Assembly (NCBI GenBank): GCA_019116345.1
Contig: DXBV01000054.1
Location: 1 to 44,764, forward strand
Origin: Candidatus Allofournierella merdipullorum
GTDB taxonomy: Bacteria > Bacillota > Clostridia > Oscillospirales > Ruminococcaceae
DNA: 44,764 bases
Direction of reading: 5' to 3'
The notes under the pieces were generated by a model. The model ran no database searches and was not told the DNA's origin. It saw nothing but the letters and a program-made list of their open reading frames with translations. Numbering within the stretch: the stretch's first letter is position 1; each line of letters begins with the position of its first letter. Of the stretch, positions 9,100 to 18,617 are shown in pieces. The position numbers and the translations under genes are program-made.

Positions 9100-9163
9100 G
9101 TGCGGGAATATTTGCCTAAACTGGTGGCATAAACCTTTTTTGAAGGAAAGGGGAGTGCACACC

Positions 9164-9427
9164 ATGGGCCTTGCGCTTTTGTTTGCAAAGTCCGCCCCCG
9201 CGCGGTCCGAACTTGCCGCCCTGCGGCCGCCCTGCCGCGGCCCGGAGCAGCTGGAGCAGGATCTGCGGGACTGTATGGCGGAGATGCGCCAGAACCAGAT
9301 CCTGTTCGACCTTGAAACGGAGCCGGAACTCATCGACCAGCGCATCTTTGAGTATCAGGCCATCCAGAGCCGCTACCGCTATCTGCAGCGGCAGGCCCGG
9401 GCCGCGGGGCTGCGGGCCATCCTGTGA
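9164..9427 (+). CDS. DUF2508 (YaaL-type) family protein
   Basis: Protein of 87 residues. The second half carries the family pattern FDLETEPELIDQRIFEYQAI followed by a YRYL motif. It is predicted to be alpha-helical, without a signal peptide or membrane segment. Function is unknown. In Bacillus subtilis yaaL lies directly upstream of bofA, and the same order is kept here: the last bases of this gene overlap the GTG start of the BofA-like gene. GGAAAGGGGAG lies upstream of the ATG. Confidence 0.85.
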   Translation: MGLALLFAKSAPARSELAALRPPCRGPEQLEQDLRDCMAEMRQNQILFDLETEPELIDQRIFEYQAIQSRYRYLQRQARAAGLRAIL

Positions 9428-9690
9428 GCGGGGCGCCCTGGCCGGTGTGGGCCCTTGCCGCCGCGGTGCTGCTGGCGGTGGGCCTTGCCGCGGCGCGGCA
9501 CCGGCGGCCCGTGGCATCCGGCCTTGCCGGCGCGGTGGCGGGCGTGGCGGCCCTGGGGGCGGTGAACGTGCTGGCCCCCTTCACCGGCGTGGGCCTTGCC
9601 CTCAACTGGTTCACCTCCTTCATGGCGGTGGTGCTGGGGGTGCCGGGGGTCATCTGGCTTTTGTTCATGCGAATTTTGCTGCGGACATAA
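9424..9690 (+). CDS. BofA-family protein (pro-sigma-K processing inhibitor-like)
   Basis: Membrane protein of 88 residues. The C-terminal half shows the BofA pattern LNWFTSFMAVVLGVPGVIWL. Three hydrophobic stretches are visible (about 6-20, 32-50, 60-85). In Bacillus, BofA anchors and inhibits the SpoIVFB protease that activates sigma-K during sporulation. The start is GTG at 9424, overlapping the previous stop by 4 nt (GTGA), which implies translational coupling. Presence suggests a sporulating ancestry; whether the organism sporulates cannot be told from this window. Confidence 0.85.
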   Translation: MSGAPWPVWALAAAVLLAVGLAAARHRRPVASGLAGAVAGVAALGAVNVLAPFTGVGLALNWFTSFMAVVLGVPGVIWLLFMRILLRT

Positions 9691-9694
9691 CAAC

Positions 9695-9731
9695 AAAAAG
9701 GGCGTTCCCTTTCCCAGGGAACGCCCTTTTT
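9695..9731. terminator. Bidirectional terminator shared by bofA and rnpB
   Basis: AAAAAGGGCGTTCCCT and AGGGAACGCCCTTTTT form a perfect 16-bp stem around a 5-nt loop. It serves bofA on the plus strand and RNase P RNA on the minus strand. Confidence 0.9.
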
Positions 9732-9734
9732 GGC

Positions 9735-10081
9735 GGAAAACGACCGGACCGTAAGCCGGGTTCTGTATTAAACGGCAATCTATCTTGACCTTGCGTTGCC
9801 GCAAGGCTCACGCCACCTCCGGGGCGCGCGGGGAGCGCATATGCCCCATACGGGTGTTGCTTCTGGTAGGGTTTACATAGCCGCAAAGTCGCCAGTGCGC
9901 TGGTGAGCTCTTACCTCGCCTTTCCATCCTTACCGCGAAAAACGCGGCGGTCTATTTCTGTTGCACTATCCCTGGGGTCGCCCCCGGCTGCCGTTAGCAG
10001 TTACCATTCCCCTGTGAAGCCCGGACTTTCCTCAGAGCGAACGCAATGCCGCCCCGCTGCCGTATGTTCCACTCGTTTTCC
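9735..10081 (-). ncRNA. rnpB: RNase P RNA (M1-type)
   Basis: Catalytic RNA that matures tRNA 5' ends. Read on the minus strand it contains the conserved GAGGAAAGTCCGGGCTTC near its 5' end, a GGATAGTGCAACAGAAA block, and ACAGAACCCGGCTTA near the 3' end, the two halves of the P4 core. The termini pair exactly: 10074-10081 with 9735-9742 (GGAAAACG/CGTTTTCC, helix P1), which sets the ends and gives 347 nt. It has its own promoter and a terminator directly behind it. The architecture looks like the ancestral (A) type rather than the Bacillus (B) type, judged from length and order of blocks only. Confidence 0.95.
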
Positions 10082-10089
10082 TGCAGGGT

Positions 10090-10118
10090 ATTGTAACACA
10101 AACCGCGCCCGGCCGCAA
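10090..10118 (-). promoter_or_regulatory. rnpB promoter
   Basis: On the minus strand TTGCGG (10118-10113) is followed after 17 nt by TACAAT (10095-10090), placing the start at the P1 5' end. Confidence 0.8.
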
Positions 10119-10158
10119 GTTTTTTGCGCGCGGCGCGCCGTCTCGGCGGAATTTTTTC

Positions 10159-10187
10159 TTGCAATGCGGCAAAAGCGGCTTTATAAT
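10159..10187 (+). promoter_or_regulatory. gdhA promoter
   Basis: TTGCAA (10159-10164), 17-nt spacer, TATAAT (10182-10187). It is divergent from the rnpB promoter 40 nt away. Confidence 0.75.
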
Positions 10188-10226
10188 GACACTATAGGCC
10201 GCTAAAGCGGCAGAGGGAAAGTATAG

Positions 10227-11591
<1,365 letters not shown>

Positions 11592-11614
11592 TCCTGAACG
11601 CAATGTGAACTTTG

Positions 11615-11652
11615 AGCGCCGCCTGCCGGTTTTTCGGCGGGCGGCGCTTTTT
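11615..11652 (+). terminator. gdhA terminator
   Basis: AGCGCCGCCTGCCG pairs with CGGCGGGCGGCGCT and is followed by TTTT. Confidence 0.85.
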
Positions 11653-11696
11653 CCATGGGCTGGAAAAGCCCACAGCAAATGGACGGTTCGGGGCGG

Positions 11697-11725
11697 TTGC
11701 GCGTCGGCGGCTTTTGTGCTAAAAT
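11697..11725 (+). promoter_or_regulatory. Promoter of the pseudouridine synthase gene
   Basis: TTGCGC (11697-11702), 17-nt spacer, TAAAAT (11720-11725) preceded by a TGC extended -10. Confidence 0.65.
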
Positions 11726-11763
11726 GTAAAAGTACGTCACATGGTAAAAGGGGAGGTGGGCGC

Positions 11764-12642
11764 ATGCCGCAGCATCCGCCCGCGGAACTTGCCTTTCGGG
11801 TGGACGCCGCCTTCGACGGCTACGCCCTGCGGGACTTCCTTGCGAGAATGGGCGTGTCGGCGGGGCTTGCCCGCCAGGTCAAGCGGGCCGGCGGCTTTTT
11901 TGCCGACGGCAACCCTTTGCGCACCTGCGACCGGGTGGCCGCGGGCATGACCGTGCATTTTGCCCTCCCGCCCGAACCGCCCACCACCGTGGCGGCGGAG
12001 GACATCCCTCTGCGCATCCTGTACGAGAGCGACCACGCCGTGGCGCTGGACAAGCCCGCCGGCATGGCGGTGCATCCCACGCTGAACTACGCCGGCGGCA
12101 CGCTGGCCAACGCCTGGATGGGACTTTTGGCGGCGCGGGGCGAGACGGGGGTGTTCCGCCCGGTGAACCGCATCGACTGCAACACCTCCGGCCTTGTGCT
12201 CTGCGCAAAGAACGCCTTTGCCGCGCCGCTGCTGGCCGAAAGCGCCGAAAAGTGGTATCTGGCGCTGGTGGAGGGCACTCCGCCGGAAGAAAAGGGCGTC
12301 ATCGACGCGCCCATCGCCCGGGCGCCGGGCAGCATCATCCTGCGCTGCGTGAGTGCCGAGGGCAAACCCAGCCTCACCGAATACGCGGTGGTGCGCCGCT
12401 GCGGCGCCCACACGCTGGTCAAAGCCCGCACCATCACCGGGCGCACCCATCAGTTGCGGGTGCATTTTGCCCACTTGGGCTGCCCGCTGGCGGGAGACGA
12501 CCTCTACGGAGGAAGCCGGGAACACATCGGCCGCCACGCGCTGCACTGCGCCTGCATCCGCTTTGCAGAACCCGCTTCGGGTGAGACGGTGCAGGTGGAA
12601 AGCCCGCTGCCGCCGGACATGGCCGCGCTGGCACAAATGTGA
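11764..12642 (+). CDS. RluA-family RNA pseudouridine synthase
   Basis: Isomerises uridine to pseudouridine in rRNA or tRNA; the exact target is not readable from sequence. Of 292 residues, the first 70 form an S4-like RNA-binding region (RDFLARMGVS, followed by a basic patch). The catalytic domain follows, with LDKPAGMAVHPT and the active-site NRIDCNTSGL (Asp138). The family usually reads HRLD, so Asn at the first position is a variation. A C-terminal GRTHQLRVHFAHLG motif is also present. The ATG at 11764 follows GGGGAGG; longer in-frame extensions upstream overlap the gdhA terminator and are unlikely. Confidence 0.93.
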   Translation: MPQHPPAELAFRVDAAFDGYALRDFLARMGVSAGLARQVKRAGGFFADGNPLRTCDRVAAGMTVHFALPPEPPTTVAAEDIPLRILYESDHAVALDKPAGMAVHPTLNYAGGTLANAWMGLLAARGETGVFRPVNRIDCNTSGLVLCAKNAFAAPLLAESAEKWYLALVEGTPPEEKGVIDAPIARAPGSIILRCVSAEGKPSLTEYAVVRRCGAHTLVKARTITGRTHQLRVHFAHLGCPLAGDDLYGGSREHIGRHALHCACIRFAEPASGETVQVESPLPPDMAALAQM

Positions 12643-12681
12643 CGGGGATTTGAAAATCCTGTGAAAAACCGCGCCTTGCGC

Positions 12682-12711
12682 TTGTCCCTATGCGGGGAAA
12701 AAGCGTAAAAT
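12682..12711 (+). promoter_or_regulatory. Probable promoter of the M23 peptidase gene
   Basis: TTGTCC (12682-12687), 18-nt spacer, TAAAAT (12706-12711). Confidence 0.5.
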
Positions 12712-12769
12712 AAAAGGTGAACACGCGCCCCGCGTGTGTATCCGCTGCAAGAAAGGAGGAGACAGAGCC

Positions 12770-14617
12770 ATGGCGATCAAGGAAAAAACGCCGCCGGATG
12801 AGCAGCAGCTGGAAGGCGGCGCCGCGCCGGAACAGGCGGCTGAAACCGCCGAAACGGCCCCTGTGAAGGAAAAGAAAAAGCACAGGGCGGCTCCGCCTCC
12901 CAGAGTGAAAAAAGCACTGGACCCCCTGGTGACAAAGGCAAAACAGAAACCGCAGACCGCGGTGCTGGGCCAGTTTTTGTACGATGTGGGCTTCTGGGCC
13001 GAATACACGGTGCTCCGCGCCGGACGCCGCCTGCGCAGCTTCGGCGCGCTGGTGCGCGGCAAAGCGTGCGCCGTCGGCCAGTTCATCAAAGACACTGTCG
13101 GCAAAAGCCTGCTCAACGCCTGGCGTGAGCTGTCGGCCCCCTTTGTCCGCCTGCGGAACGGCTTTAAGAACATCTTCGCCCTTGTGCGGGAAGAGAAAAA
13201 GACCGTGGGCACCGCCAAGGCGGTGGGGGAGGGCCTGGCCTACTTTGGCCGGGGCGTGCGCCGCTATGCGCCGCTGATCCGTCCGTCCTTTGCCTATGTG
13301 CTGCCCGTGCTGGCTCTGGGACTTTTCGTCTATGTGGTAAACACCGTCCTGGGTTATAATTACGTCCTGGCGGTGGAGGTCAACGGCAAGGTCGTTGGTC
13401 ATGTGCAAAGCGAACAGGTGTTCGACGCGGCCACCGCCGAGCTGACCCAGCGTATCGACGCGCTGGGCGACGAGGACCGGGAGTTCACCATCACCCCCAC
13501 CTACTCTCTGGACGTTTCCGACACGCTGATGGACGAGGCCCAGATGGCCAACGTTCTGCTGCAGGAGTCCAGCGACGAGATCCAGGAGGCCACCGCCATC
13601 TATATTGACGGCGAACTGCTGGCCGTCACCACCGAGGGCGAGGCGCTCCACGAGTTCATCGACAGCCTCAAGGCTCCCTATGAGGACCCGAACAACCCCA
13701 ACCTGCGAGTGGAATTCACCAAGGATGTGGAACTGCAGGACGGCAACCTCTACTTCACCGATTCCATCACCGATCTGCAGAGCATCATCGACGTGCTCAC
13801 CGGTGAGGAGCAGGGCGAGGTGACCTACACCGTGCAGCAGGGCGACGTGCCCAGCAGCGTGGCCAGCAAATTCGGCCTGTCGGTGAGTCAGCTGCAGGCC
13901 CAGAACCCCCAGCAGGACATCCTTACCAGCTTCTATGTGGGCGACGTGCTCACCATCAGCCAGGCGATGCCCTATCTGGAGGTCAAACGGGTCGTCACCC
14001 GCACGGTGCAGGAGGAGATCCCTTACGACACCGTCACCACCGATTCCGCCGACCTTCCCTTCGACACCTACAAGATCGAACAGGAAGGCGAGACCGGCCT
14101 GGACGAAGTGGTCTACGAGGATACTTATTACGGTGACTCCAACACCCCCGAGACGGTGGAGATCAGCCGCACCACCCTGAAGGAGCCTGTCACACGGGTG
14201 CGCCTGCGGGGCACCAAGCTGGCCAACGGCATGGTGGTCTCCGGCACCAACGGCACCTGGGTGTGGCCGGTGCCCAACTACAAGGGCATCAGCCGCTGGA
14301 TGAGCTCCACCCACAAGGGCGTGGACATCCGCGCCAACTACGGCGCGTCCATCATTGCCTCCGACGGCGGTGTGGTCACCACGGCCGGCTGGCACTACAG
14401 CTATGGCAACTACGTCATCATCAACCACGGCGGCGGGCGGCAGACGCTCTATGCCCATGCCAGCAGCCTGGCCGTGCATGTGGGCCAGGCGGTGAGCCAG
14501 GGCCAGGTGATCGCCTATGTGGGCTCCACCGGCATCTCCACCGGCAACCACTGCCATTTCGAGATGTTCGAAAACGGCGTGCGCATCAGTGCGAAAAAGT
14601 ATTTTGCCGGCATGTGA
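12770..14617 (+). CDS. Membrane-anchored LysM-G5-M23 cell-wall peptidase
   Basis: Predicted peptidoglycan endopeptidase of 615 residues. The first 173 residues are Lys/Arg-rich and lack a signal peptide; one membrane helix lies at about 174-194, so the rest is outside the cell. The outer part holds a spacer of about 150 residues, a LysM domain (about 350-400, TYTVQQGDVPSSVASKFGLS), a G5 domain (about 405-485, VVTRTVQEEIPYDT), and a C-terminal M23 domain. Zinc ligands are present at His515 and Asp519 (HKGVD) and His596 (HCHFE), with YAHAS between, so it should be active. The order matches clostridial M23 family proteins that act in cell separation or spore cortex handling. AGGAGG lies 10 nt before the ATG; a terminator follows. 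Confidence 0.93.
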   Translation: MAIKEKTPPDEQQLEGGAAPEQAAETAETAPVKEKKKHRAAPPPRVKKALDPLVTKAKQKPQTAVLGQFLYDVGFWAEYTVLRAGRRLRSFGALVRGKACAVGQFIKDTVGKSLLNAWRELSAPFVRLRNGFKNIFALVREEKKTVGTAKAVGEGLAYFGRGVRRYAPLIRPSFAYVLPVLALGLFVYVVNTVLGYNYVLAVEVNGKVVGHVQSEQVFDAATAELTQRIDALGDEDREFTITPTYSLDVSDTLMDEAQMANVLLQESSDEIQEATAIYIDGELLAVTTEGEALHEFIDSLKAPYEDPNNPNLRVEFTKDVELQDGNLYFTDSITDLQSIIDVLTGEEQGEVTYTVQQGDVPSSVASKFGLSVSQLQAQNPQQDILTSFYVGDVLTISQAMPYLEVKRVVTRTVQEEIPYDTVTTDSADLPFDTYKIEQEGETGLDEVVYEDTYYGDSNTPETVEISRTTLKEPVTRVRLRGTKLANGMVVSGTNGTWVWPVPNYKGISRWMSSTHKGVDIRANYGASIIASDGGVVTTAGWHYSYGNYVIINHGGGRQTLYAHASSLAVHVGQAVSQGQVIAYVGSTGISTGNHCHFEMFENGVRISAKKYFAGM

Positions 14618-14630
14618 CCCTTTTCAAACC

Positions 14631-14677
14631 GTCAAAGACGCCCTTCCCCCGGTATTGGGGGAGGGGCGTTTTTGACG
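14631..14677 (+). terminator. Terminator of the M23 peptidase gene
   Basis: GTCAAAGACGCCCTTCCCCC pairs with GGGGGAGGGGCGTTTTTGAC (one or two mismatches) around GGTATT; a T-run is included in the descending arm. Confidence 0.85.
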
Positions 14678-14758
14678 GAAAAAGGCGGTTTTGCCCGCTT
14701 TGGAGGGCGGCGCGGGCGGCGCAACTGCGCGAAACCGGGCGAAAAACAGGGCATGCCG

Positions 14759-14840
14759 TTGGGACTTTTGAGCATAGAAGTTACAATTTCGGCAAATACT
14801 ACCCCTAAGGGTTCCCTTTTTGCGCCGTTCGGTGTATAAT
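14759..14840 (+). promoter_or_regulatory. murA: Probable murA promoter region, two candidates
   Basis: The 290-nt gap before murA holds TTGGGA-17-TACAAT (14759-14787) and, further down, TATAAT at 14835-14840 with only a weak -35 (TTCCCT) 17 nt upstream. I cannot choose between them. Otherwise I see only the terminator at its start. Confidence 0.45.
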
Positions 14841-14908
14841 ATAGCAGTTACAGTGCCCGGCATGGCTCTATGGGAGCTTGCAAGTGTGCCTATGCGGAGG
14901 TCATCCAA

Positions 14909-16192
14909 TTGGAGAAATTTGTGATCAACGGGGGCAAGCCCCTCACCGGCGAAGTTTCCATCAGCGGCGCCAAAAACGCGGCGGTGGCGATCCTGCCGGC
15001 TACCATCCTTGCGGCGGATAAGTGCATCATCGAAAATCTGCCCGACATCAGCGACGTGGCGGTGTCGCTGCAGATCCTCAGCGCTCTGGGCGCGAAGATC
15101 CGCATGCTGACCAAAAACAGCTATGAGATCGACACCAGCCACATCACCGCCACCCAGGTACCGGACGAGCTGAGCCGCCAGATGCGCGCCAGCTATTATT
15201 TCCTGGGCGCGCTGCTGGGCCGTTTCGGCTCCGGCAAGGTGGCCATGCCCGGCGGATGCAATCTGGGCCCGCGTCCCATCGACCAGCACCTGAAGGCTTT
15301 CTGCGCCCTGGGCGCGCAGGATTCGGTGGAGTACGGCATGATCGAGGTGTCCGGCCAGCCGCTGGTGGGCGCCCATGTGTTCTTCGACACCGTCTCGGTG
15401 GGCGCCACCATGAACGCGATGCTCAGCGCCGTGCTGGCCGAGGGCCAGACCGTGCTGGAGAACGTGGCCAAGGAGCCTCACATCGTTGACCTGGCCAACT
15501 TCCTCAACATGATGGGCGCCGACGTGCGCGGCGCAGGCACCGACGTCATCAAGATCCGGGGCCGCAAGGCGCTCCACGGCTGCACCTACTCCATCATCCC
15601 CGACCAGATCGAGGCGGGCAGCTATATGGTGGCGGCGGCCATCACCGGCGGCAACGTGCTCATCAAAAACGTCATTCCCAAGCATCTTGAGCCCATCACC
15701 GCCAAGATGGAGCTGGCGGGCGTCATCATCGAGGAGTACGATGACGCTGTGCGCGTGGTGCGCACCGGCGACATCCTGCCGCTGAAGATCAAGACCATGC
15801 CCCATCCGGGCTTCCCCACCGATATGCAGCCCCTGATGACGGTGCTGCTCACTCTGGCCCGGGGCACCTCCATCATCACCGAGGGCATCTGGGAGAACCG
15901 CTTCCGCTATGTGGATGAGCTGGTGCGTATGGGCGCCAACATCCAGGTGGACGGCCAGGTGGCGGTGATCGAGGGCGTGCCCGAGCTGCAGCCCGCGCCG
16001 CTGCGCGCTTCCGACCTGCGGGCCGGCGCCGCGCTGGTCATGGCCGCGCTGGCCGCCAAGGGCACCAGCGAGATCGACGAGATCAACCACATCGAGCGGG
16101 GCTACGAGGACCTTGTGGAGAAGCTGCAGGGCCTCGGCGCGGACATCCGGCGGGTGGAGAAACCCGTGTCGGTGCTGCCCCAGGCGCTTTAA
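14909..16192 (+). CDS. murA: UDP-N-acetylglucosamine 1-carboxyvinyltransferase MurA
   Basis: First committed enzyme of peptidoglycan synthesis; transfers enolpyruvate from PEP to UDP-GlcNAc in the cytoplasm. It has 427 residues, as expected. Conserved parts: GGKPLTGEVSISGAKNA at the N-terminus, the active-site loop MPGGCNLGPRPIDQH with Cys117 (the fosfomycin target, retained), VAKEPHIVDLANFLN, TMPHPGFPTDMQ and DLRAGAALVMA. The TTG start at 14909 is chosen because GCGGAGG lies about 9 nt upstream and the protein then begins MEKFVINGGK like its homologues; an in-frame ATG at 14870 has no ribosome site. Firmicutes often have two MurA copies, so a paralogue elsewhere is possible. Confidence 0.96.
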   Translation: MEKFVINGGKPLTGEVSISGAKNAAVAILPATILAADKCIIENLPDISDVAVSLQILSALGAKIRMLTKNSYEIDTSHITATQVPDELSRQMRASYYFLGALLGRFGSGKVAMPGGCNLGPRPIDQHLKAFCALGAQDSVEYGMIEVSGQPLVGAHVFFDTVSVGATMNAMLSAVLAEGQTVLENVAKEPHIVDLANFLNMMGADVRGAGTDVIKIRGRKALHGCTYSIIPDQIEAGSYMVAAAITGGNVLIKNVIPKHLEPITAKMELAGVIIEEYDDAVRVVRTGDILPLKIKTMPHPGFPTDMQPLMTVLLTLARGTSIITEGIWENRFRYVDELVRMGANIQVDGQVAVIEGVPELQPAPLRASDLRAGAALVMAALAAKGTSEIDEINHIERGYEDLVEKLQGLGADIRRVEKPVSVLPQAL

Positions 16193-16205
16193 AAAAAGAG
16201 ATACC

Positions 16206-16240
16206 GGGGCTGTGGCGCAAGGCGTGCACAGCCCCTTTCT
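16206..16240 (+). terminator. Possible weak terminator after murA
   Basis: GGGGCTGTG pairs with CACAGCCCC around a 12-nt loop, followed by only TTTCT. Read-through into the next genes is likely. Confidence 0.5.
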
Positions 16241-16266
16241 GATACTTATTAGAACGAGAGGTTCCC

Positions 16267-17055
16267 ATGGCTTTCTTCACATCTCTGTATTCCGGCTCCT
16301 CGGGCAACTGCTCGGTGGTGCGCTGCGGCGACGAATACCTGCTCATCGACATGGGCAAGAGCTGCCGCGTCACCCTGAACGCCATCAAGGCGCTGGGCCT
16401 TTCGGTAAGCGGTATGCGCGGGTTGCTGGTGACCCATGAACACAGCGACCACATTGCAGGTCTCAACGTCTTTCTGAAGCACTACAGCGTGCCGGTCTAC
16501 GGCAGCGCCGCCACCCTCGACCATCTGGACGGGATGGGCGTTACCCCGCCGGGGGCGGAGCTCATCGCCATCGAGGGACGGTCGGAGCCGGTGGGCGGTT
16601 TTTCCGTCTCTGCCTTTCCCACCAGCCACGACGTGCCCTGCTGCGGCTTTCGCATCGCCGCGCCGGACGGCTCGGTCATGGCCATCGCCACCGACCTGGG
16701 CTGCCTCACCGACCCGGTGCATGCCGCCCTGTCCGGGGCGAACCTGGTGGCGCTGGAGGCCAACTACGACCTGCACAGCCTGCGCTACGGCAGCTACCCC
16801 TATTACTTAAAGCGGCGCATCGAGTCGCCCCGCGGCCATCTGGACAACAACGAGTGCGCCGCCAAGATCCTGGAACTGGTGCAGCAGGGCTGCCAGAAGT
16901 TCGCCCTGTGCCATCTCAGCCGGGAGAACAACACCCCCGACCTGGCCCTGGGCGCGGTGCGCAGCGCGCTGGTGGCGGCGGGCGTTACCCCCGGCCCCGG
17001 CGTGCGGGTGCAGGCCCAGAAACGCTCGGAACCCAGCGAATGGATGGAGTTTTGA
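16267..17055 (+). CDS. YycJ/WalJ-type metallo-beta-lactamase fold hydrolase
   Basis: Metal-dependent hydrolase of 262 residues. It opens with SLYSGSSGNC, typical of YycJ, and has the metal motif THEHSDH (His57, His59, Asp61, His62), a later PTSHDVPCCGF histidine and ATDLGCL aspartate. In Bacilli the gene is in the walKR cluster and next to rlmH; here rlmH follows after 3 nt, but walKR is absent. YycJ is linked to cell-wall homeostasis and DNA repair phenotypes; its substrate is not settled (it resembles 5'-exonucleases). GAGAGG precedes the ATG. Confidence 0.92.
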   Translation: MAFFTSLYSGSSGNCSVVRCGDEYLLIDMGKSCRVTLNAIKALGLSVSGMRGLLVTHEHSDHIAGLNVFLKHYSVPVYGSAATLDHLDGMGVTPPGAELIAIEGRSEPVGGFSVSAFPTSHDVPCCGFRIAAPDGSVMAIATDLGCLTDPVHAALSGANLVALEANYDLHSLRYGSYPYYLKRRIESPRGHLDNNECAAKILELVQQGCQKFALCHLSRENNTPDLALGAVRSALVAAGVTPGPGVRVQAQKRSEPSEWMEF

Positions 17056-17058
17056 AAA

Positions 17059-17544
17059 ATGCAGAGGATCGACCTTATCTGCGTGGGAAAGCTGAACGCC
17101 GCTTTTTGCGCCGAGGGCGTGGCGGAGTATCAGAAGCGGCTCAAGGGCCTGTGTGAGTTCCGTATCATCGAGCTGCCGGAAGTGACCGTCAGCGAGAAGA
17201 ACGCCGGCCTCGCCGTCATCGAAAAGGCGCTGGAGAAGGAGGGCAAAGCCATCCTTGCCAGCGTGCGCAAGGGCGCGGCCATCGCCGCCCTCTGCGTGGA
17301 GGGGAAACTGGTCAGCAGCGAAGATCTGGCCGAACTCATCGCCCGCCAGGCAGTGGGCGGGGCAGGGGATATGGCCTTTGTCATCGGCTCCTCCCACGGC
17401 CTTTCGCCCGAGGTGAAGCAGGCCGCGGCCTACCGCATCAGTCTTGGCCGCATCACCCTGCCTCACCAGCTGGCGCGGCTGGTGCTCACGGAGCAGATCT
17501 ATCGCGCTTTTTCCATCAACAACCACGGCAAATACCACAAATGA
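17059..17544 (+). CDS. rlmH: 23S rRNA pseudouridine1915 N3-methyltransferase RlmH
   Basis: SPOUT-fold methyltransferase that modifies the 23S helix 69 pseudouridine at position 1915. It has 161 residues, normal for the family. The C-terminal trefoil knot holds FVIGSSHGLS, the SLGRITLPHQLARLVLTEQ stretch and the terminal HGKYHK. The usual glycine-rich FxIGGxxG is FVIGSSHG here, a mild change in the SAM loop. It starts 3 nt after the yycJ stop, so both are one transcription unit. Confidence 0.95.
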   Translation: MQRIDLICVGKLNAAFCAEGVAEYQKRLKGLCEFRIIELPEVTVSEKNAGLAVIEKALEKEGKAILASVRKGAAIAALCVEGKLVSSEDLAELIARQAVGGAGDMAFVIGSSHGLSPEVKQAAAYRISLGRITLPHQLARLVLTEQIYRAFSINNHGKYHK

Positions 17545-17572
17545 TTGTCTGACGCAAAGGAGGTTTGCAACC

Positions 17573-18565
17573 ATGAAAAAAGTTCTTGCCCTGTGCCTTG
17601 CCGCCGCCCTCACCCTGAGCCTCGCGGCCTGCGGGAAGGCGGAGTCTGAAAGCTACCCGGTGGAGGTGGTGGGCCCCGAACGCACCAGCGCCCCCGCGCC
17701 CACCAGTGATCCCTCGGCCAGCCAGACGCCCCAGCCCGGCTGGGTGGTGGCGCCCCGCACCGACATCGAGATCGTCGAAAGCCTGGCCGACCATGAAAAG
17801 CCCCAGACCACGCAGCTTGCCCAGCAGGATCAGCTTGCCTTCTTCACTCAGGACGGCAAGACCGGCGTGATCGACCTGGAGGGCACCGTGCGCATCCCAG
17901 CCGAGAAGAACGTGCACTGGTGCGGCGTGTGCGGCATCACCAACGCCGACGAGAGCGAGATCTACGAGCAGGACGGTACCGTCGTGGGCGTGGGCGGCCA
18001 TGGTTCCGCCGCCAGCAACGTCTATTACGACACCAACAGCGGCACCGTTTATCTGGAGGACTTCAACTGGCTGGTGAGCTGGGACAAGGTGCAGGTGAGC
18101 ACCAACCAGCCCTTCATCGCCAAGGCGGTGGCCATCACCCCCAAGGAGGGCGCCGGCGGCCCGGAGGATACTTATATTGACGGCACCGACACCGCCGTGA
18201 CCATTGGCGATGTGCAGGGCGAGATCATCATTCTGCCCGGCGGCCAGCCGCTGGACAATGTGATCTATGAGCAGGTGAACAGCGCCTCCGAGGGCCTGTT
18301 CGCCGCCAAGATGGCGGGCCTGTGGGGCTTTGTGAACGCGGCCACCGGCGAACAGGCCGTGCCTTTCGTCTACAAAGAGGTCCGTCCCTTCAACGAGGGC
18401 CTGGCCGCAGTGCGCACCGATACCGGCTGGGGCTTTGTGAACACCGCCGGCAGCGAGAAAACGGTGATGACCTTCGAGAATGCCCAGTCCGCTTCGGGCG
18501 GCAAGGCATGGGTCAAGACCGCGGAAGGCTGGGGCGTGGCTCAGCTCAGCGACTGGGCCGGCTGA
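17573..18565 (+). CDS. WG-repeat lipoprotein
   Basis: Secreted lipoprotein of 330 residues. The signal peptide is hydrophobic (3-17) and ends in a lipobox LAAC with Cys20 as the lipidation site, followed by a Ser/Thr/Pro-rich linker (about 25-65). The middle is not recognised. The C-terminal third has at least three WG repeats (GLWGFVNAATGE, TGWGFVNTAGSE, EGWGVAQL). WG repeats form beta structures found in clostridial surface proteins of unknown function. AAAGGAGG lies 9 nt before the ATG; a bidirectional terminator follows. Confidence 0.88.
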   Translation: MKKVLALCLAAALTLSLAACGKAESESYPVEVVGPERTSAPAPTSDPSASQTPQPGWVVAPRTDIEIVESLADHEKPQTTQLAQQDQLAFFTQDGKTGVIDLEGTVRIPAEKNVHWCGVCGITNADESEIYEQDGTVVGVGGHGSAASNVYYDTNSGTVYLEDFNWLVSWDKVQVSTNQPFIAKAVAITPKEGAGGPEDTYIDGTDTAVTIGDVQGEIIILPGGQPLDNVIYEQVNSASEGLFAAKMAGLWGFVNAATGEQAVPFVYKEVRPFNEGLAAVRTDTGWGFVNTAGSEKTVMTFENAQSASGGKAWVKTAEGWGVAQLSDWAG

Positions 18566-18572
18566 AAGAAAT

Positions 18573-18616
18573 AAAAAAGCCGCCCGCCGGGTGATCCCGG
18601 CGGGCGGCGCTTTTTT
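18573..18616. terminator. Bidirectional terminator between WG lipoprotein and hydrogenase genes
   Basis: AAAAAAGCCGCCCGCCGGG and CCCGGCGGGCGGCGCTTTTTT form a long GC-rich stem with a 4-nt loop (TGAT) and T-runs on both strands. It sits between two convergent genes. Confidence 0.9.
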
Positions 18617-18617
18617 G

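Noticed and set aside
7036-9345. Very long minus-strand frame opposite rnr
   Set aside because: Same antisense artefact; the plus-strand protein has catalytic motifs and the minus one does not.
9903-10205. Open frame overlapping RNase P RNA
   Set aside because: The strand and position are fully explained by rnpB, its promoter and the gdhA promoter.
14870-14908. Upstream ATG as murA start
   Set aside because: No ribosome site before it and the extra residues do not look like MurA; the TTG at 14909 has GGAGG upstream and gives the usual N-terminus.
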